The notes: generated from the letters alone by a model not told the origin. A stretch of DNA of 64,000 bases from Myxococcales bacterium (GCA_019634415.1 JAHQVJ010000093.1:1-64000), one strand, 5' to 3'. Positions 47,357-58,600 are shown, numbered from the stretch's first letter. Program-made: numbers and translations.

Positions 47357-49692
47357 ATCGCCGGCAGCTCCACCCGGACGTCGGCGACCGCGGCCAGAGC
47401 CTCGTCGGACGTGGCCATCCACACCGTGGCGCCATCGTCGACGAGCTCGCGGAGCAGCTGCAGCAGGTGGGCCACGTCCTGCGGGTGCAGCCCCGTGGTG
47501 GGATCATCGAGCAGGTACACGGTGTCCGCTGCCCCGCGTCGCGCCGCTCGCGACAGCTCCCGCGCGAGCGACAGTCGCATGGCCTCCCCTCCCGAAAGCG
47601 TACGGGTGGCCTGGCCCAGCGGCACGTAGCCAAGCCCGACACGCACCAGCGCTCGCAGTGCCCGATCGAGATGCGGATGCCCAGCGAGCAGCACCTGAGC
47701 CTCAGCTGCTCTCAGCGCTAGGATCTCGCTGGGATCCAGACCCTTCCACCGCACCTCCAGGACGTCCTGCTCGAAGCGACGCCCCTCGCACACCCGACAC
47801 GGGAGCACCAGATCCGGGAGAGGTCCGAGGTTCATCACCTCCTCCCCCGAGCCGGCGCAGGCCGCACACCGCCCGCCCTTGGTGTTGAGCGAGAAGGTGG
47901 AGGCCGACAACCCACGTACCCGCGACTCGCGGGTGGCTGCCAGCAGCTCCCGCAGCACGTCCCACAGCCCCACATAGGTAGCGGGGTTGCTCCGCCCCGA
48001 CTTGGAGGCGCCCCGTCCCACGAGGTTCGAGCGCGACAGCCCCTCCACGCCGGTGAGGGTGACCCCCTCGGGCAGCGGTCGCTCCTGCAGCGCGGCCCCG
48101 ATCGTGGCGAGCAGCGTGCTCTTGCCGCTGCCCGACGGGCCCGTCACCGCGACCACCCGAGCGCGCGGCAGCACCAGTCGCTGCGTGCGCCCCAAGCGCC
48201 AGGGCCCGTCCAAGACGACGTCGTCTGCCCCCTCCCGAGCCGTCTCGGGAGCCGGCAGGACGGAGCGACCCGAGAGCCAGCGGCCCGTGGGGGTGTCGGC
48301 CTGCATCAGCGCGTCCACGGTGCCCTGGAACACCACCTTCCCGCCGGCCGCACCAGCGCCTGGACCAAACTCCACCACGTGGTCCGCCGCGCGGATCACC
48401 TCCGGCGCATGGGCCACGGCGAGCACCGAGTTGCCCCCGTCCACGAGCTGGCGGATCACCTGCACCACCGCCTGGGCCATCTCGCGATCCAGCCCGGCGG
48501 CCGGCTCGTCCAACACGTAGCACACGCCGGACAACGGGTTGGCCAGCTGGCGCGCCAGCCGCAGCCGCTGCAGCTCGCTGCCCGACAGCTGATCCGCCCG
48601 TCGATCCAGGGGGAGTGTGTGCAGCCGCAGCGACGCCAGCCGCTCGAGCCGCACGCGCACGTCAGGGAGCACCAGCGCCTCCACCGGGTGCTCCCCCTCG
48701 GGCAGCCCAGCCACGCGCTCCAGCAGTGCTCGGGCGGACAGCGCGCGGACCTCGCCGAGGTGACTGCCGCGCCAGCGCACGGCCCGTGCCACCGATGACA
48801 GGCGCGTGCCCTCGCACGCGCCGCACTGCGCGTCGGCAGGCGCCACCGTCCCCGTCCCCTCACAGGCGGGGCACGCGCCCGGTGGCTGCAGGGGCGACAG
48901 CAGACTCGGCTCGAGCGCCGGCAACCGGAGGTCGTCGTACCAGCACAGCGGTCGGTCCACCATCACGTCGTCCTGGTCGTCGTCGCCACGCACGATCAAG
49001 ACCCCCTGACCCGCCGTCGCGGCGAGCCGTACGGAGTCGGCGAGGCGGTCGCGGCGATCGGGGCTCACCTTGAGTCGGTCCACTACGATCCGCACGGATG
49101 CAGCGCCCTCCACCTCCGCGAGGCGAGCCTCGTCCAGGCGCACCACTCGATCATCGAGCCGCAGCCGGGAGAAGCCGGCGCGCTCCACCTCCTCCAGGAT
49201 CCCGGCGTGGGTCTGGCGCAAGGGGGCTTCCAGCGTGAGGCGACTCCCTTCCGGGCGGCTCAGCACCTGGGCCACGATCTCGTCGTGGGTTCGCACTCGG
49301 ATCTCGCGATCACACCTCGGGCAGTGCTGTACCCCCGCACGGGCGAACAGCACGCGCAGCACCGGGTCGAGATCCAGCACCGTCGAGACCGTGGCGCGAC
49401 GACTCGCGGCAGCGTGACGCTGCCCCAAGGCCACGGTCGGGGGGAGCCCCTCCACCTGATCCACCCGCGGCGGCATGCCCCAGGTGACCAAGCGGTCCAC
49501 CGCCATCGCCTCCAGGTAGCGTCGCTGGCCTTCTGCGTGCACCGTGTCGAAGGCCAGCGAGGACTTGCCGGAGCCCGACACGCCGCACAACACGACGAGC
49601 TGCCTCGTCGGGAGGTCGAGATCGAATGCCGCCAGGTTGTTCTGGCGCGCACCGCGAATGCGGATCATGCGGTTCTCCGAGGGGCCAGGCAT
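47353..49692 (-). CDS. UvrA-like ABC ATPase (short form) with degenerate second ATPase site
   Basis: Two Walker A (GVSGSGKSSLAFDT, GPSGSGKSTLLAT), signatures LSGSELQRLRLARQL and LSGGEAMRLSLAREL, zinc motifs CPACEGTG...CGACEGTRL and CAACAGSG...CRVCEGRRF. About 780 aa. Confidence 0.85.
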   Translation of the reverse strand: MPGPSENRMIRIRGARQNNLAAFDLDLPTRQLVVLCGVSGSGKSSLAFDTVHAEGQRRYLEAMAVDRLVTWGMPPRVDQVEGLPPTVALGQRHAAASRRATVSTVLDLDPVLRVLFARAGVQHCPRCDREIRVRTHDEIVAQVLSRPEGSRLTLEAPLRQTHAGILEEVERAGFSRLRLDDRVVRLDEARLAEVEGAASVRIVVDRLKVSPDRRDRLADSVRLAATAGQGVLIVRGDDDQDDVMVDRPLCWYDDLRLPALEPSLLSPLQPPGACPACEGTGTVAPADAQCGACEGTRLSSVARAVRWRGSHLGEVRALSARALLERVAGLPEGEHPVEALVLPDVRVRLERLASLRLHTLPLDRRADQLSGSELQRLRLARQLANPLSGVCYVLDEPAAGLDREMAQAVVQVIRQLVDGGNSVLAVAHAPEVIRAADHVVEFGPGAGAAGGKVVFQGTVDALMQADTPTGRWLSGRSVLPAPETAREGADDVVLDGPWRLGRTQRLVLPRARVVAVTGPSGSGKSTLLATIGAALQERPLPEGVTLTGVEGLSRSNLVGRGASKSGRSNPATYVGLWDVLRELLAATRESRVRGLSASTFSLNTKGGRCAACAGSGEEVMNLGPLPDLVLPCRVCEGRRFEQDVLEVRWKGLDPSEILALRAAEAQVLLAGHPHLDRALRALVRVGLGYVPLGQATRTLSGGEAMRLSLARELSRAARRGAADTVYLLDDPTTGLHPQDVAHLLQLLRELVDDGATVWMATSDEALAAVADVRVELPAI

Positions 49693-49757
49693 GCTGCTCG
49701 AACCTAGCGTGCCGCGGGCGGACCCGGTCCGCTCGAACCGTGCTAGGAGGAGTGGCT

Positions 49758-50615
49758 GTGAACCACCCCCGAGCCACGTGGCGCCTCGCATCGTTGCACC
49801 TCGCACTGTTCCTGTCGGGCTCGGCGCTGTGGATGGCGTCGCTGGTCAGCACCGTGGCGCTCAGCGGCGTGGCAGGCGACAGCGCAGACGTCGCCAGCCT
49901 GGGGCCGGGGCTGCTCGGAGCGATCACGGCGCTGCAGATGGCAGGCCTGGGCACCTGGGCGGTCTTGCTCGCGCGACTGGCATCGGGGGCGGGCCCATGG
50001 GCACTCCGAACGTCCGAGGGTACACCCCACCTGTGGCGTGACGTGCTCGCCCTGCGGCCCGCGCCCTGGATCTGGTGGAGCTCCGCCGTCGTCGGAGGGC
50101 TCACCCTCTGGATGCTGCCGAGCTGGTTCGCTTCGTGGCTCATCGACACCACGGGAACCGACGACAGCGCAGTCCAACACGTCACAGAGCTCCTCAGCCA
50201 GCAGCCCCTGGGGGCCTCCTGGCCCCTCGTGGGGGCCATCGTGGTGGTGGCCCCCCTGTGCGAGGAGATCATCTTCCGAGGCTATCTGTGGCGAGTCGTG
50301 GAACACGCCACGGGGAGCGTCGGAGCCTGGCTCGTGACGACCCTGCTCTTCGCGCTCTACCATCTCGATCCCATACAGTCAGTGGCCTTGCTGCCCACGG
50401 CCCTGTTCCTGGGCTGGCTGCGCCTCGCCACCGGCTCCATCGCGCCAGCCATGCTCGCGCACTGCGCCAACAACCTCGTGGGGGTCGTCGTGGCGCGAAG
50501 CCTCGACCCGGGGGCCACGGCGGATCTGACCGCAGGCGCGCCACTCGCCGTGCTCGGCGGTGTCATCACCCTCGCGGCCGCCACGGCGCCGCTGCTCTGG
50601 ACGAGACGCTCATGA
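49758..50615 (+). CDS. CPBP-family intramembrane metalloprotease (Abi/CAAX protease-like)
   Basis: PLCEEIIFRGYLWRVVE, LLFALYHLD, MLAHCANNLVG. Confidence 0.88.
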   Translation: MNHPRATWRLASLHLALFLSGSALWMASLVSTVALSGVAGDSADVASLGPGLLGAITALQMAGLGTWAVLLARLASGAGPWALRTSEGTPHLWRDVLALRPAPWIWWSSAVVGGLTLWMLPSWFASWLIDTTGTDDSAVQHVTELLSQQPLGASWPLVGAIVVVAPLCEEIIFRGYLWRVVEHATGSVGAWLVTTLLFALYHLDPIQSVALLPTALFLGWLRLATGSIAPAMLAHCANNLVGVVVARSLDPGATADLTAGAPLAVLGGVITLAAATAPLLWTRRS

Positions 50616-51331
50616 GACCCAGCTTCCGATTGCTGCAGGCCCGCGAGCCGGACGAGCCCGTCCGCGCCGAGGAGCACCACGCCTTCGCGCTGCGGCTCGA
50701 CGTGTCGCCCGAGCAGATCCTGCTCTTCGATCTCCTCGAGCAGCCGATCTCCCTGGACGCCGTGGCCACCGGCGTCGACGCCGTGCTCGTGGGGGGCAGC
50801 GGGCGCTACAGCGTGCTCGACGACACCCCCTGGATGCCTGGATTCGTAGACCTGATGGGGGAGCTCGCGCAGCGGCAGGTCCCCACGTTCGCCTCGTGCT
50901 TCGGCTTCCAGGCCCTGTGCCTGGCGCTGGGTACGGACGTGGTCACCGATCCCGACGGAAGCGAGCTCGGGACCTTCGACATCTCCCTGACGAAGGCAGC
51001 GGGCTCGGATCCGGTCTTCGGTGCGCTGCCCGGGACCTTCGCAGCCCAGCTGGGACACAAGGATCGCGCCGTCGACGTGCCCGACGCTGCCGTGCACCTC
51101 GCGTCGAGTGCCCGCTGCCCCGTCCAGGCGCTGCGGGTGGGGGCGGCCGTCTACGCCACGCAGTTCCATCCCGAGCTGACGGAGGAGGACAACCGGATGC
51201 GATTCCGCAGGTACCTGGTGGAGTACCGAGGCTCCACCGGGCGCTCGGACCTGACGGAGGACGACCTACCGTTTGCTCCGAGCGACCATGCCAACGCGCT
51301 GCTCGGAGCATTCGCCAAGCACGTACTCTGA
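50612..51331 (+). CDS. Class I glutamine amidotransferase-like protein
   Basis: VLVGGSGRYSVLDD, nucleophile region FASCFGFQALCLALG, ATQFHPELTEED. Confidence 0.85.
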   Translation: MRPSFRLLQAREPDEPVRAEEHHAFALRLDVSPEQILLFDLLEQPISLDAVATGVDAVLVGGSGRYSVLDDTPWMPGFVDLMGELAQRQVPTFASCFGFQALCLALGTDVVTDPDGSELGTFDISLTKAAGSDPVFGALPGTFAAQLGHKDRAVDVPDAAVHLASSARCPVQALRVGAAVYATQFHPELTEEDNRMRFRRYLVEYRGSTGRSDLTEDDLPFAPSDHANALLGAFAKHVL

Positions 51332-51389
51332 AACGATCCGGCTTCGTCCTGGCCCCCGCGCGGGGTAACCTCGGCCCCACGGAGGCGGC

Positions 51390-52409
51390 GTGCAGGTCCT
51401 GCTCACCCTTGCATCAGTGGTTTGCGCCGGCGTTCCGATGTTCTCGTTCCTCGCCATCGTGTGGTGGCTGGATCGGTACGACCGCGAACCCATCTGGCTG
51501 CTGGCCATCACCTTTCTCTGGGGAGCCGTAGGCTCCGTCATCGCCGCCGTGCTGGGCTCCGTGGCCATCAGCACGGTGATCGAGATGGTGGTGTTGGTGG
51601 GCGCATCCATCGGCGTGGACCTCACGATGGCCCAAGCCGTCAGCGGCCCGGTGGTGGTGGCGCCCCTCGTGGAGGAGCCCGCGAAGGCGCTGATCCTGCT
51701 CTTCGTCATCTTCTCACGCCACTTCGACAACATGACGGACGGCTTCGTCTACGGCGCTGCCGTGGGGCTCGGCTTCGGGATGACCGAGAACCTCATGTAC
51801 TTCGTGGGAGTCAGCGACGACTTCGGGGCCTGGGGCTCCACGGTGCTGATCCGCACGTTCTACAGCGCCGTGATGCATGCCACCGCGAGCGCCATCGTGG
51901 GGGCGAGCCTGGGGTTCGCCCGATTCCGTGGCCTCGCCACCCTCGTCGCATCGGGGATCGTCGGGCTCACCTTGGCCATCGCGGTGCACGCGCTGTGGAA
52001 CGGGTTGATCACCGTCGCGGGCCTCACCGGCGGCGACACCCTCTTCTTCGCCAACCTGGTGCTGTTCCCAGTCGAGGTCGCGGTGGTCTTCGTGGTCTTC
52101 CAGATCTGTCTGCTGGAGGAGTCGTGGACCATTCGGCGGGAACTCACCGAGGAGTCCGAGGCCGGACGGCTGCCCGAGGGGCACCCCCGGATCCTGTCGA
52201 GCTGGACCCGTCGACTCTCTCGCAGCTGGGTGCCTGCCGGAGTCAACCACGGGCTGTACGTGCAGACAGCCACCACCTTGGCCATGCGCAAGAAGCAAGT
52301 GCGGCAGATGGGGCGCCGCGCACCGCCCTTCTACACGGCCGAGGTGGATCGGCTCCGGCGCCGCCTGAAGGGCGTGCTGAAGGGCGCCGGACGGCGGAAG
52401 CCGAGCTAG
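51390..52409 (+). CDS. PrsW-family intramembrane metalloprotease
   Basis: APLVEEPAKALILL, DNMTDGFVYGAAVGLGFGMTENLMYF, multiple TM segments. Confidence 0.9.
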   Translation: MQVLLTLASVVCAGVPMFSFLAIVWWLDRYDREPIWLLAITFLWGAVGSVIAAVLGSVAISTVIEMVVLVGASIGVDLTMAQAVSGPVVVAPLVEEPAKALILLFVIFSRHFDNMTDGFVYGAAVGLGFGMTENLMYFVGVSDDFGAWGSTVLIRTFYSAVMHATASAIVGASLGFARFRGLATLVASGIVGLTLAIAVHALWNGLITVAGLTGGDTLFFANLVLFPVEVAVVFVVFQICLLEESWTIRRELTEESEAGRLPEGHPRILSSWTRRLSRSWVPAGVNHGLYVQTATTLAMRKKQVRQMGRRAPPFYTAEVDRLRRRLKGVLKGAGRRKPS

Positions 52410-55309
52410 CCCCCCGGCTGTGGGTCCGACAGCGCGGCCACGCCTCCCTCGTCGAGCCAGACCAGCACCGAGTCGCTGGCGACGAATCCATCGGAGTCGG
52501 TCGCCAACACCGTGATCACGTTGGTGCCCGGCTCCAGCGCCACGTCTGCGGTGAACGGCAGGCTGCGCAGCGACGAGGTGGGACCGCTGCCCTCGAAGAA
52601 CACCTTGTCGTCGCCCGCGAAGACCATCACGTGCGTGACGCCTGCGTCGTCCGTGACCACGCCCGACAGGGTGACGTGGGATCCCGAGGCCGCAGGCTGA
52701 GGCGCCCGCGTGATCTCCACCTTTGGTGGCTGGCGGCGATGGGAGGCAGGGAGGGCCATGCCCGGCTGCAGCTCGATGGTGTCGTGCTGGGTGAACCAGT
52801 CGTAGAAGCCCCCCCGCACCACCGTCCCATGATCGTAGGCCTCGGCGTCGCCGATGGACAGCTCCAGCGACAGCTCGCCCTCTTCGGGCAGCTGTCGGAC
52901 GTCCACCTCGAACGCCCCCGTCCACCGCTCACCAGGTGCAATGACGCGACGACACCCCGGCGTGTCTGCCGAAGCACACTCACCGCCGCCCGGAGTGGCT
53001 TGCATGAGCTCGCCGGGCTCGAGGTTCGCAGCCACCAGATCGAGCGCCTTGCCGGAGTGATTGACGAGGCGAGCGAACGGAGCTGCCGTGGGGCCCGGGC
53101 CCGTGTTGTACAGCTCCAGGTTCACGCTCAGGCGCTCCCCTTCCTGCAAGATCCCGTCTCCGTTGCCCTGGTCGTCGTGCACGGCCCATTGCCACGACAA
53201 CGCTGGACCCGACACACCCTTCACCCGGACGGGCCTCTGCCAGGTCCCCATGGACGCCCCGCCGCGGTCGCGAAGGTCCACCGCCACGCTGCTGTGCTCC
53301 GTCGCCCAACCCACAGGGAGCCGGACCGGTTGCTCGAAGCGGCGCGTCTGCCCAGGGTCGATGCGACCGAAGAAGAACTCCCGCCCGCCGAGCACGTCGG
53401 ACTCCGTGAGGACCGCTGCCACCCGGTACAGGGGGCGGTCCGACTTGTTCGTCACCTCGACGGCGATGTCCTCGATCTCACCGGCCACGAGCTGCCCGTC
53501 TTCGCCGAGGTCGAGGTTCACCTCCACCTGCAGCTCGGAAGGCCGAGGGGACACGCCGTCGGCCCAGTCGATCCCATGGTTCGCGAAGAGCTTCACGAGC
53601 TCCACGTCCGCACGCTTCCGGTAGGTCTGGATCACGGGGCCCGCCGCCGCCAGGACGTCCGCCCGGCGCGACATCCCACGCGCCGCCAGCAACACGTCGC
53701 GCGCCAGGAGGACCTGCGGGTCCTCGAGGTCCAGGTCGTCGGACTTCTGCCGCTGCGCAGCCCGCTCGACGTAGCGCAGCCGATACGCCGGGTCCTCCGG
53801 AGTGTAGCTCCCGCGCTCCAGCGCCCGCTCCAGATCGGCTTCCCGACGCACACGCTCCCGCTCGAAGAGACGAATCGCCTGATGCGGCTTGCTCTTCAGA
53901 GGTGCCGGGACCTTCGAGGGCACCAGCTCGATGTCGGCTGGGATCCCCGAGGCCTGGATACTGCGGCTCCCCGGCGTGAGATACTTCGAGATCGTCAGCT
54001 TGAGCTTCGAGTTGTCGGCGAAGGGATGCAGGTTCTGCACCGACCCCTTGCCGAACGTCCGCTCCCCGATGATCACGGCGCGTCCGTTGAATCGCAGCGC
54101 CCCGGCGACGATCTCCGATGCCGAGGCGGAGTTGGAGTCCACCAGGACCACGATGGGGTAGCCAGGCTCCGCCGTCGGCCGCGCCGGATCGCTGTCGGTC
54201 TCGCGTCCGTCGCCGTCCACCGTGGACACGATCTGGCCCTTCTCCAGGAAGGTGTCCGCCACCTTGACTGCCTGGTTCAAGAACCCGCCGGGGTTGCCTC
54301 GCAGGTCCAGGATCAACCCCGCGAGCCCCCCGGCCCCCGCGTTGCGCCGGAGCTTGTGCAGCTCCTCGTGGAGCTTCTGCTCCACCTTCTCGTGGAATCC
54401 GACGATGGAGACGTAGCCGATGTCGGACCCACCCACGAGCTCGGACTTGACAGGGTGCAAGCTGATCAGCTCGCGCTCCAGCCGAAACTCGAGGGGCTCG
54501 AAGTGATCCGGCCGCATCACCTCGATCACCACGGGCTTGCCCACCGGTCCGCGGAGCCGTCGGACGGCGTCGTCCAGGGACATGTTGACGGTGGACTCCC
54601 CGTCGATCCGCACGATGTGATCGTCGGCCTGGAGTCCCGCTCGGGTCGCTGGCGTGTCCTTGATGGGGTAGTCGATGATGAGGCGCCCACGGTCCGAGTC
54701 CACCGAGATGGTGATCCCCAGGCCGCCGAACTCCCCTTGGTTCTCCACGTCCATCTCCTTGGCGTCCTCCGGAGGGAGGAGCACGGAGTGGGGGTCGAGG
54801 GTGGAGAGCATGCCGTTGATCAAGGTGTACTCGATCTTCGCCATGGGCTCGGGGTGGTCCTCCGCATGCGGCAGGTCCGTCGGCTCGAGGTGCTCGGTCA
54901 ACAGCTCCGCCACCCGTCGGAGCTCCTTCTGCAGGTCCTGCCGATGTTCGATGGGCGGGACCTCAAGGACCGTCCGGTACTCGCCGATTTCGACGTCGAG
55001 CAGATTCCCGCCTGGCTCGCGGGAGAACATGCAGACCGGAACCTCATGCTCCACCGCATCCAGCGCAGCGATGAACATCTCGTCCCAGTCGAGCCGACTC
55101 TGGTCGACATAGCTCTCGGACACGTAGTAGAGGGTGGGGTCGACGAGGTCCAGCTTGGCCAAGTCGTACCCTGGAAAGAAGGCCGACGCTCCGTAGTCAC
55201 CCGGACCGTCGTGCCCCCTTGCTCCCCCCACCAACAACTGCAGGGCGACTGCCAGGCTCACGCCGCTAGCGATGCTAAACACGGCCAGCGGCCTGAACAC
55301 ACGGCGCAT
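52406..55309 (-). CDS. S41-family C-terminal processing protease with PDZ domain and long C-terminal extension
   Basis: PDZ (GGLGITISVDSDRGRLIIDYPIKDTPATRAGLQADDHIVRIDGEST), S41 core (LAGLILDLRGNPGGFLNQAVKVAD, VVLVDSNSASASEIVAGAL, TFGKGSVQ). Confidence 0.93.
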   Translation of the reverse strand: MRRVFRPLAVFSIASGVSLAVALQLLVGGARGHDGPGDYGASAFFPGYDLAKLDLVDPTLYYVSESYVDQSRLDWDEMFIAALDAVEHEVPVCMFSREPGGNLLDVEIGEYRTVLEVPPIEHRQDLQKELRRVAELLTEHLEPTDLPHAEDHPEPMAKIEYTLINGMLSTLDPHSVLLPPEDAKEMDVENQGEFGGLGITISVDSDRGRLIIDYPIKDTPATRAGLQADDHIVRIDGESTVNMSLDDAVRRLRGPVGKPVVIEVMRPDHFEPLEFRLERELISLHPVKSELVGGSDIGYVSIVGFHEKVEQKLHEELHKLRRNAGAGGLAGLILDLRGNPGGFLNQAVKVADTFLEKGQIVSTVDGDGRETDSDPARPTAEPGYPIVVLVDSNSASASEIVAGALRFNGRAVIIGERTFGKGSVQNLHPFADNSKLKLTISKYLTPGSRSIQASGIPADIELVPSKVPAPLKSKPHQAIRLFERERVRREADLERALERGSYTPEDPAYRLRYVERAAQRQKSDDLDLEDPQVLLARDVLLAARGMSRRADVLAAAGPVIQTYRKRADVELVKLFANHGIDWADGVSPRPSELQVEVNLDLGEDGQLVAGEIEDIAVEVTNKSDRPLYRVAAVLTESDVLGGREFFFGRIDPGQTRRFEQPVRLPVGWATEHSSVAVDLRDRGGASMGTWQRPVRVKGVSGPALSWQWAVHDDQGNGDGILQEGERLSVNLELYNTGPGPTAAPFARLVNHSGKALDLVAANLEPGELMQATPGGGECASADTPGCRRVIAPGERWTGAFEVDVRQLPEEGELSLELSIGDAEAYDHGTVVRGGFYDWFTQHDTIELQPGMALPASHRRQPPKVEITRAPQPAASGSHVTLSGVVTDDAGVTHVMVFAGDDKVFFEGSGPTSSLRSLPFTADVALEPGTNVITVLATDSDGFVASDSVLVWLDEGGVAALSDPQPGG

Positions 55310-55358
55310 ACATGCTCCAGCTCTCTGATCCGCTTCTCACGCGAGTTTCCCTACCTTC

Positions 55359-55387
55359 ACCCTAGGCTTGGTATCCATCGAAGTCAA
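55359..55387 (-). promoter_or_regulatory. Candidate sigma70-like promoter for the S41 protease gene
   Basis: Minus strand: TTGACT, 17-bp spacer, TAGGGT, about 50 bp upstream of the start codon. Confidence 0.4.
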
Positions 55388-55628
55388 CAATGGACCGACC
55401 TGTGGGATTGTCTGCAAACACTCTTCCAATCGCGACGAACGGAGCCAGCTTGAGACGGTCCGTCAGATCCTGTGTCATCGAAGCGACCCCATCGGTTCGG
55501 ACACCGTACCTTCGTCAGACCAACCTTGACGCCTGTCGTCATGGAAGGGATCGCCACGCTGGGGTACAGTCCCCCCGTTCTCATCGGCCTCCGTCCGTTC
55601 TCATTCCTCAAGCCGTCGGGTCGCGCCG

Positions 55629-58600
55629 ATGCCGCTGAAACTCTCCTGTCCCAACTGCCAAACGGAAGTTCCGCTCCACGAGCCCCTTCCCCTGCCCGGA
55701 GCCACCGTGCTCTGTCCGGGGTGTGGTGCCACGGTGGCGATCTCCTATCCAGATGGGGTGATCGATCAGCTGCGGGCCCGTGGCAAGCGCTTCGCCGACG
55801 AGGCGCCCCCTAGCCAACCTCGCTTCTCGGCGAGCGGCGAGATGGGCACACGGCGGAACCAGGGTCCACCACCGACGCCGCAGCGCCACTCCCCCGCCCC
55901 CATGCCCACCCGCTCGCCTCGCGGCGCGGACCTGGCGGCGGGTGCAGGCGTCGCGACCCAGCGTCGTGTGAGCCCGGCACCCGCTCCCCGGCAACCTCGC
56001 GACCAAGGGCGAGGGCCGTCTCCTCGCAGCGCGAGCCCCAGGGGTCCATCGGCTCGCCCGAGCGCACGGATCTCCCCATCACCGCGTCCGCAGAAGCGGA
56101 CCCCGAGCTCCACGTCAGGCCGTCCTCCGGGCCGAGGTCGGACGCTGATGGGCGCCGCCGGGTGCGTGGGGTCCCTCGGTCTGCTCGGCGTGGGCGGAGC
56201 CTTCCTGCTCGTGGTCATGGGCCTCATCGGTGCAGGTGCCGGGTACTGGTACTTCAGCAAGGACCTCCCCACGGTGGATGCGCTGAGGGGCTACCAGCCG
56301 CCCACCGTCACCGTGCTCGAGGACGTCAACGGCATCGTGCTCGGCGAGATCTACGAGCAGCGCCGCTACGTCGTGCCCACCGAGGCCATCCCCGACCACG
56401 TGCGCAAGGCCTTCCTCGCCGCCGAGGACGCCAACTTCTACAACCACGGCGGCGTCGACTACATGGGCATGGTGCGCGCCTTCGGCCGCAACGCCGTCAA
56501 GGGGCGGATGGCCCAGGGTGCGTCCACCATCACGCAGCAGGTGGCACGGAACTTCCTGCTCACGCGCGACAAGACCCTCGTGCGCAAGATCAAGGAGATC
56601 ATCCTCTCGTGGCGGATCGAGGCTGCCTACGAGAAGGACCACATCCTCTACCTGTACCTCAACGAGATCTTCCTGGGCTCCCAGTCCTACGGCGTGGAAG
56701 CGGCCTCGCGCTCCTTCTTCGGCAAGCACATCCAGGACGTGACCGTCGCCGAGGCCGCCATCTTGGCGGGTCTCCCTCCAGCGCCGAGTGCGTACAACCC
56801 GTACAAGGACTGGAACAAGACGCGCAACCGGCAAGAGTACGTGATCCGGCAGATGGTCTCGAACGGCTACCTGTCGCAGTCGGACGCAGACGCAGCGCTG
56901 GCAGAGGACATCCAGATCATGCCCCGGGGCAACGCCTTCCTGGAGCAAGCGCCCTACTTCACCGAGCACGTACGCAGGTACCTCGTGGAGAAGTACGGTG
57001 AGGAGAAGGTCCTCAACCAGGGCCTGAAGATCAAGACCACGTGCGACATGGCCCTACAGACGGTGGCACAGAAGGCCGTCTACCACGGCGTGTTCGACGT
57101 GGACCAGCGCATGGGCTTCCGCCGTGAGGGCGTCGAGAACGTGGGTGCTGGCAACATCGACGCGAAGCGTGCCGAGCACGAGGAAGCGCTCAAGGCCCAG
57201 TGGGTTCGCGAGAAGGATCCGGCCAAGCGCATCGAGCCACCGGCCAAGTCCGAGCTCGAGGTGGATCGGGTCTACGAAGCCGTCCTGGTCGATGTCAAGA
57301 GCAACTACGCCATCGCGGGGATCGGCTCCCATGACGTCGTGATCCCGATCGCGTGGAGTCGCTGGGTGTACGACCCGAATCCACGCCTGTCCTGGCGCAA
57401 GCGAAAGGCGACCAACCTCACCGCCAAGGTGGACACCACCGGCAACGGCCGCCGCGACGCTCCCATCTTGCAGAAGGGAGACATCGTCCTCGTCAAGGTG
57501 GCTGCTCTGTCCACCCGCGACAAGTCCGTGTCGGCTGCCTTCAAGGGCACCCCCGGCGCCAAGACCCAGTACGTGGCTGGGCGGCTGTGGCAGGATCCCG
57601 AGATCGAAGCCGCGCTCATGTCCATGGACGTCGCCACGGGCGCGGTCCGGGTGATGGTCGGCGGCTCCGACTTCATGAAGAGCCAGTTCAACCGGGCCAT
57701 CCAGGGCCGACGTCAGGTCGGCTCCACGTTCAAGCCGCTCGTGTACGCGGCCGCCATCGAGTCCAAGCGGGCCACGGCCGCGACGCTCTTCGCCGACGCA
57801 CCGCTGGCCATGGAGACGGCCAACGACTTCATCTGGAAGCCTGCCAACTTCAGCCACTCCTACGAAGGAAACATGACGCTGCGGCAGGCGCTGGCGAAGT
57901 CGAAGAACACCTGTACCATCCGGATCCTGGAGGCCACCGACCCCGGGATGAACGACGACATCATCTACAACTTCGGTCGGCGACTGGGCATCGGCGGGCC
58001 TCCGCTCCACACCCTTCCCGACGACTGGGTCCCCACACCCGACAACGACGTGCTGTGCCCCTGGGTGCGCGAGACGGCGAAGAGCACCATCTGCATGGAC
58101 CGCTATCCACCTAAGGACGCGAGCCTCACCGACTCACAGCATCGCGCGCGGCTCGGTCCCGACGACAAGTACATGTGCCGTGCCTGCGACATGAGCATGG
58201 GTCTCGGATCGGCCTCGCTGACGATGGAAGAGATGGTGCGGGCCTACTCGGCCTTCGCCTCGGGCGGCAACCTGGTGCAGCCCTACTACATCGAGGAAGT
58301 GCGCGACCGCGACGGTGAGCTGCTGGAGTCCCACGAGCCCATCCCGCCGCATCGCGTGATGGACCCCGCCGTGGCCTCCATCGGCACATGGCTGCTGCAG
58401 GGCGTCGTCTCCTACGGCACCGGGATCGACGCCAAGCGCAAGCTCAAGCTCACGGGCTTGGCGGGCAAGACGGGCACCACCAACGACGAGAAGGACGCCT
58501 GGTTCGTCGGGTTCACCAACGACGTGATCACCGCCGCCTGGGTCGGGTACGACAAGCCTCGCTCCATGGGACGCTCGTCCACGGGTGGCCGCACGGCGCT

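Noticed and set aside
51422-55453. 1343-aa plus-strand ORF across PrsW and the S41 protease
   Set aside because: Frame-shifted over PrsW and antisense to S41; low-complexity translation.
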